Of a stretch of DNA of 15,666 nt, positions 12,844 to 15,666 are shown in pieces (positions within the stretch are counted from its first letter, which is position 1; every line of letters begins with the position of its first letter). The position numbers were made by a program, and so were the translations under genes. Under the pieces are notes generated by a model that worked only from the letters and a program-made list of their open reading frames with translations, was not told where the DNA came from and did not search any database. This DNA comes from an uncultured Clostridia bacterium (GTDB taxonomy: Bacteria > Bacillota > Clostridia > Christensenellales > Borkfalkiaceae). Where the stretch lies: assembly GCA_937888935.1 (NCBI GenBank), contig CALARO010000286.1, positions 1-15,666 on the forward strand, read 5' to 3'.

Positions 12844-14358
12844 GTGGAAAAAATCGGCATTATTGATCTTGGATCGAATACGGCAAGACTTGTGATCGTG
12901 GATTTATTCACGGAAGGGCATTTCATGGTGACGGATCAGCTGAAAGAAAGCGTTCGGCTCGGTCAGGACATGGACAGGGACGGCTTTCTGAAGCCGCAGC
13001 GCGTGGCGGAAACCATCCGCACGCTGAAAATGTTTAAGCGGCTTTGCGACGCTTCGGGCGTTTGCCGCATTATCGCGGTGGCTACGGCGGCGGTGCGCAG
13101 GGCGAAAAATCAGCGTTCGTTTCTCGACGAAATTCAGGCGACGTGCGGCATTAAAATCCGCGTGCTTTCCGAAGAAGAAGAGGCGATTTTGGTGTATCGC
13201 GGCGTGATCAACACGATGGATATTCCCAAAGGCTTAATCCTTGAAATCGGCGGCGGCAGCACGAAAGTGATTTATTATAACAGAAGAAACGTGATCGGTT
13301 CGGCTTCTTTGCCGTTCGGCGCGGTGACGCTTACCGATCTTTTCGCGAACGACTGCACGCCCGAAGAAGCGGCGGCGCACACCGTGGAATTTTTCACCGA
13401 ACAGCTGAAAAAAATCGAATGGCTTTCGGACGTGGACACCGAAGAAGTGCAGATGATCGGCGTGGGCGGATCTTTTCGCAACCTTTTCAAGATCAGCAAG
13501 CTTGTGAAGAAATACCCGCTCGACACGGTACATAACTACCGCCTGTCTTCGGAAGATTTCAATATTATTTACGATAAAATCAAGGCGCTCGACATTGATA
13601 AGCGCAAGAAAATCCGCGGTCTTTCGCCTTCCCGCGCGGACATTATGCCCGCCGCGATGGCGATTATCAAATCGTTTGTGGATTACATGGGCGTGAAAGA
13701 GTTTGCGATCGGCGGCAACGGCTTGCGCGAAGGCATTATGTTTAATCAGTCCGTGCCGATGACGGTGGAAAAGCCGATTTCGGACGTTCTGAATTACTCG
13801 CTGGAAACGCTTGTACTTTATTACGGCTGCGATCCCGCGCACGTGGAACACGTGGTGCATCTTTCGATACAGCTTTTCAAGCAGCTGCGGGTTTTGCACA
13901 AGTTCTCGCGGCAGTATCTGAAAATTCTGAAAATCGCGGCGTTTATGCACGACGTAGGCTTGCGGGTGAAGTACTACAACCATCAGAAGCACAGCATGTA
14001 TATGATTTTAAATTCGATGATCTGCGGCGCGACGCACCGGGAAATCGTGCTTGCCGCGTTTGTGGCGGGGTGTCATGAAAAAGAAGATATCAACGCCGCC
14101 GAATGGCTCAGATACAAAGATCTTGTGACGGAAGAAGATCTCGACGCGGTGAAGAAGCTCGGCGTGCTGCTTCGCATTGCGGAAAGCTTCGATCGCTCGC
14201 ACGCGGGGCTTGTGACGGGCATTACGTGCGACGTGCTGGGCGATTCCGTGATTATGAAGACGGAACTTGCGGGCGACGCGATGCTGGAAATCCGCACGGC
14301 GATGACGGCTGCGGCGGAATTCAAGAAAACTTACCGCAAAAATCTCGAAATTTTGTAA
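12844..14358 (+). CDS. Ppx/GppA-family phosphatase with C-terminal HD domain (exopolyphosphatase / pppGpp phosphohydrolase)
   Basis: This 504-residue cytoplasmic protein belongs to the actin-fold Ppx/GppA family, which removes terminal phosphate from polyphosphate or pppGpp. The first phosphate-binding loop is IDLGSNTARLVI (7-18). ATAAVRRAKN (80-89) and the second loop EIGGGSTKVIYY (134-145) follow. The actin-like part runs to about 300. The C-terminal HD domain (about 315-504) keeps a plausible metal-binding set: H369-D370, H383, H411 and D450 in ESFDRSH. Length and layout match the long, E. coli-Ppx-like form rather than the short 300-residue form. The start is GTG with AGGAAGG 10 bases upstream; no nearer start fits. 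It has its own promoter and lies 121 bases before maf. Ppx versus GppA activity cannot be told from sequence, so I give no symbol. Confidence 0.92.
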   Translation: MEKIGIIDLGSNTARLVIVDLFTEGHFMVTDQLKESVRLGQDMDRDGFLKPQRVAETIRTLKMFKRLCDASGVCRIIAVATAAVRRAKNQRSFLDEIQATCGIKIRVLSEEEEAILVYRGVINTMDIPKGLILEIGGGSTKVIYYNRRNVIGSASLPFGAVTLTDLFANDCTPEEAAAHTVEFFTEQLKKIEWLSDVDTEEVQMIGVGGSFRNLFKISKLVKKYPLDTVHNYRLSSEDFNIIYDKIKALDIDKRKKIRGLSPSRADIMPAAMAIIKSFVDYMGVKEFAIGGNGLREGIMFNQSVPMTVEKPISDVLNYSLETLVLYYGCDPAHVEHVVHLSIQLFKQLRVLHKFSRQYLKILKIAAFMHDVGLRVKYYNHQKHSMYMILNSMICGATHREIVLAAFVAGCHEKEDINAAEWLRYKDLVTEEDLDAVKKLGVLLRIAESFDRSHAGLVTGITCDVLGDSVIMKTELAGDAMLEIRTAMTAAAEFKKTYRKNLEIL

Positions 14359-14377
14359 AATCGCATTTTAACGAAAA

Positions 14378-14415
14378 GCCGCTTGGGCGCGCGGGAGTGC
14401 CGGCGGCATTTTGTT
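14378..14415 (+). terminator. Weak possible terminator after ppx/gppA
   Basis: GCCGC (14378-14382) and GCGGC (14403-14407) form a short 5-bp stem with a long GC-rich loop, followed by ATTTTGTTT. The U-rich tail fits a terminator, but the stem is poor, so read-through into maf is possible. Confidence 0.3.
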
Positions 14416-14479
14416 TACAGACAGGTTGATTGCTCGTAGTTTCCGTATCGTTTACGGGCGGTTGGTTGAAAGGATTGGT

Positions 14480-15052
14480 ATGAAATTTGTACTTGCGAGC
14501 GCTTCGCCGAGGCGCAAAGAGTTGTTTAAAAAAATCGCGGAAGATTTCGAAATCGACGCGGCGAAAGGCGAAGAACGAGCCGAAAAATCTTTGCCGCCCG
14601 CAAAGTTTTGCGAAACGCTTGCGGCGCACAAGGCGCGCGAGATTGCGGCGAAAAAAGAACATTTCGGAAAAATCATCGTAGGCGCGGACACGGTGGTGGC
14701 GACAGACGTCGGCATTCTGGGCAAACCCAAAGACGAAGAGAACGCGAAAGACATGCTGCGGCGGCTTTCGGGCAGAGAACACAGCGTGTTTACGGGCGTG
14801 TGCGTGATTTTTCCGGGCGGCGAAGAGACGATTGCCTGCGACGAAACGAAAGTGAAATTCAAGCCGTTTACGGAAGAATTTATAAGCGCGTATGTGGCGG
14901 GCGGCTCGCCGATGGACAAGGCGGGCGCGTACGGGATTCAGGACGGTGTGCCGACGGAATACGTGCGCGGAAGCATAGACAACGTGGTGGGGCTTCCCAC
15001 GGAACTTTTAACGCGGATTTTACGGGAAAAGGAAGTGATAAAAAATGATTAA
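14480..15052 (+). CDS. maf: Maf-family nucleoside triphosphate pyrophosphatase
   Basis: This 190-residue cytoplasmic protein hydrolyses nucleoside triphosphates, often modified ones or dTTP/UTP, to the monophosphate and pyrophosphate. In Bacillus it is linked to septum formation. Visible motifs are SASPRR (7-12), GADTVV with the likely catalytic D70 (68-73), GKP (81-83), FTGV (104-107) and KAGAYGIQ (147-154). The length is normal. I chose ATG 14480, which has AAAGGA 5 bases upstream and gives the standard MKFVLASASPRR start; the frame is open to 14411, but that adds an untypical extension. Its stop overlaps the start of the MreB-like gene by 8 bases, so the two are translationally coupled. 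The same maf-mreB order is known in many Firmicutes. The YhdE-like (dTTP/UTP) subgroup is likely but not proven. Confidence 0.95.
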   Translation: MKFVLASASPRRKELFKKIAEDFEIDAAKGEERAEKSLPPAKFCETLAAHKAREIAAKKEHFGKIIVGADTVVATDVGILGKPKDEENAKDMLRRLSGREHSVFTGVCVIFPGGEETIACDETKVKFKPFTEEFISAYVAGGSPMDKAGAYGIQDGVPTEYVRGSIDNVVGLPTELLTRILREKEVIKND

Positions 15053-15666
15053 GCTTGCGATAGATTTAGGATCGTCGGTGACGAAGATTTTCCGCGCGGA
15101 CGGCGGCAGCGGCATTGTGCTTGCCGAGCCTTCGGCGGTGGCGGTGGACGGCGTAACGGGCGAAGTGAAGGCGATCGGGAAAGAGGCGAAAAAGCTTGTG
15201 GGAAAGACCACGGAATTTACCGAAATCGTTTTTCCCGTGTACGAAGGCGAAATAAAAAACGGCAGACTTGCCGCCGAAATGCTGAAAGAGTTTCTGCGGC
15301 GCGTGAATCCCGACGGCGGGGCGGCGTTTAAAAAGACGGAAGTTTTGTTCGCTCTGCCCTGCGGCGCGGACGAAGAAGTGAAATCCGCCTACGCGCTGCT
15401 TGCGGAAGAGTGCCGTTTGAAGAACGTATATTTTGCGGAAGCGCCGTATCTTGCCGCGCTGGGCGGCGAAGCGGTGTTATCCGATTCTGAGCCGGTGTTT
15501 GTGATGGATATCGGCGGCGGGAACACGAATATCGCGGTGCTTTCGGCGGAAGGGATTATCGCGGGGCTTTCGATGAATATCGGCGGGAACAATATGGACG
15601 CGGATATTGCGGGGGGCGGGGGAAAAATTAAATCGCTTCGGGTCGGGGCGCTGACGGCGGGACGGG
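15045..15666 (+). CDS. mreB: MreB-like actin homologue (5' part; runs off the window)
   Basis: The first 207 residues are visible. MreB forms membrane-bound filaments that guide cell-wall synthesis and rod shape. The phosphate-1 loop is IDLGSSVTKIF (6-16). GIVLAEPSAVAVD (23-35) and AIGKEAKKLVGKT (43-55) match the MreB N-terminus closely. ALPCGADE (103-110) and VYFAEAPYLAALGG (128-141) align with the next MreB blocks, and the phosphate-2 loop is MDIGGGNTNIAVLS (154-167). Sequence after MNIGGNNMD (177-185) is shorter and more glycine-rich than in typical MreB, so this may be a divergent paralogue. The ATG overlaps the maf stop (ATGATTAA), with GGAAG 9 bases upstream. MreC and MreD would be expected beyond the window. 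Confidence 0.82.
   Translation, partial: MIKLAIDLGSSVTKIFRADGGSGIVLAEPSAVAVDGVTGEVKAIGKEAKKLVGKTTEFTEIVFPVYEGEIKNGRLAAEMLKEFLRRVNPDGGAAFKKTEVLFALPCGADEEVKSAYALLAEECRLKNVYFAEAPYLAALGGEAVLSDSEPVFVMDIGGGNTNIAVLSAEGIIAGLSMNIGGNNMDADIAGGGGKIKSLRVGALTAGR

Noticed and set aside
13234..13992. A 252-residue open frame opposite ppx/gppA
   Set aside because: It is His/Arg/Phe-rich and antisense to clear Ppx/GppA motifs, and has no family signature.
14411..14479. A 23-codon extension of Maf
   Set aside because: Maf proteins start directly before the SASPRR motif, and AAAGGA precedes ATG 14480 at the right distance.

Overview
The window reads as chromosomal DNA of a Gram-positive Clostridia-type bacterium (Bacillota), moderately GC-rich. 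I infer an uncultured gut-associated lineage near Christensenellales/Borkfalkia, but that placement rests on impression. Supporting signs are AGGAGG-type ribosome binding sites, sigma-A-like promoters with 17-bp spacers, a CtpE/Exp7-type P-type ATPase, the Clostridia-style variant of seryl-tRNA synthetase, a maf-mreB junction, a very large surface lipoprotein with no outer-membrane machinery, and intergenic GGGGAAGCC-type palindromic repeats. No rRNA, tRNA, CRISPR array, transposase or phage gene is visible.

Layout. Positions 1-239 hold short palindromic repeats. On the minus strand follow a GNAT acetyltransferase (240-737) and a CtpE-like cation P-type ATPase (798-3584), which share a direction and have no visible terminator between them. 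A divergent promoter region (about 3585-3866) separates the ATPase from serS (3867-5156, plus strand). Next come a DEDDh exonuclease with a C-terminal BRCT-like domain (5280-6335) and an RsmF-type rRNA m5C methyltransferase (6342-7664), 6 bases apart. A perfect 18-bp hairpin sits between rsmF and a convergent 1181-residue lipoprotein gene (7762-11307, minus strand). On the plus strand are two half-length TauE/SafE membrane proteins (11580-11945 and 12247-12606), separated by 301 bases of repeats. The window closes with a Ppx/GppA phosphatase carrying an HD domain (12844-14358), maf (14480-15052) and an MreB-like actin homologue that runs off the end (15045-15666).

How the genes fit together. 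Most are housekeeping functions: tRNA charging, rRNA modification, nucleic-acid processing, ion transport, phosphate/alarmone hydrolysis, nucleotide-pool cleaning and cell shape. The maf-mreB overlap is the well-known Firmicutes shape cluster. I found no new defence or mobile system. The parts that deserve attention are: (i) the repeat family shared by the two ends of the window, one copy of which seems to supply the ribosome binding site and start codon of the second TauE half-gene; (ii) the lipoprotein, which is anchored at both ends and holds three related beta-sandwich modules; (iii) an identical 18-base element in the leaders of the lipoprotein and ppx/gppA genes, at nearly the same distance from each start; and (iv) paired GTATAC sites at the predicted transcription start of the P-type ATPase.
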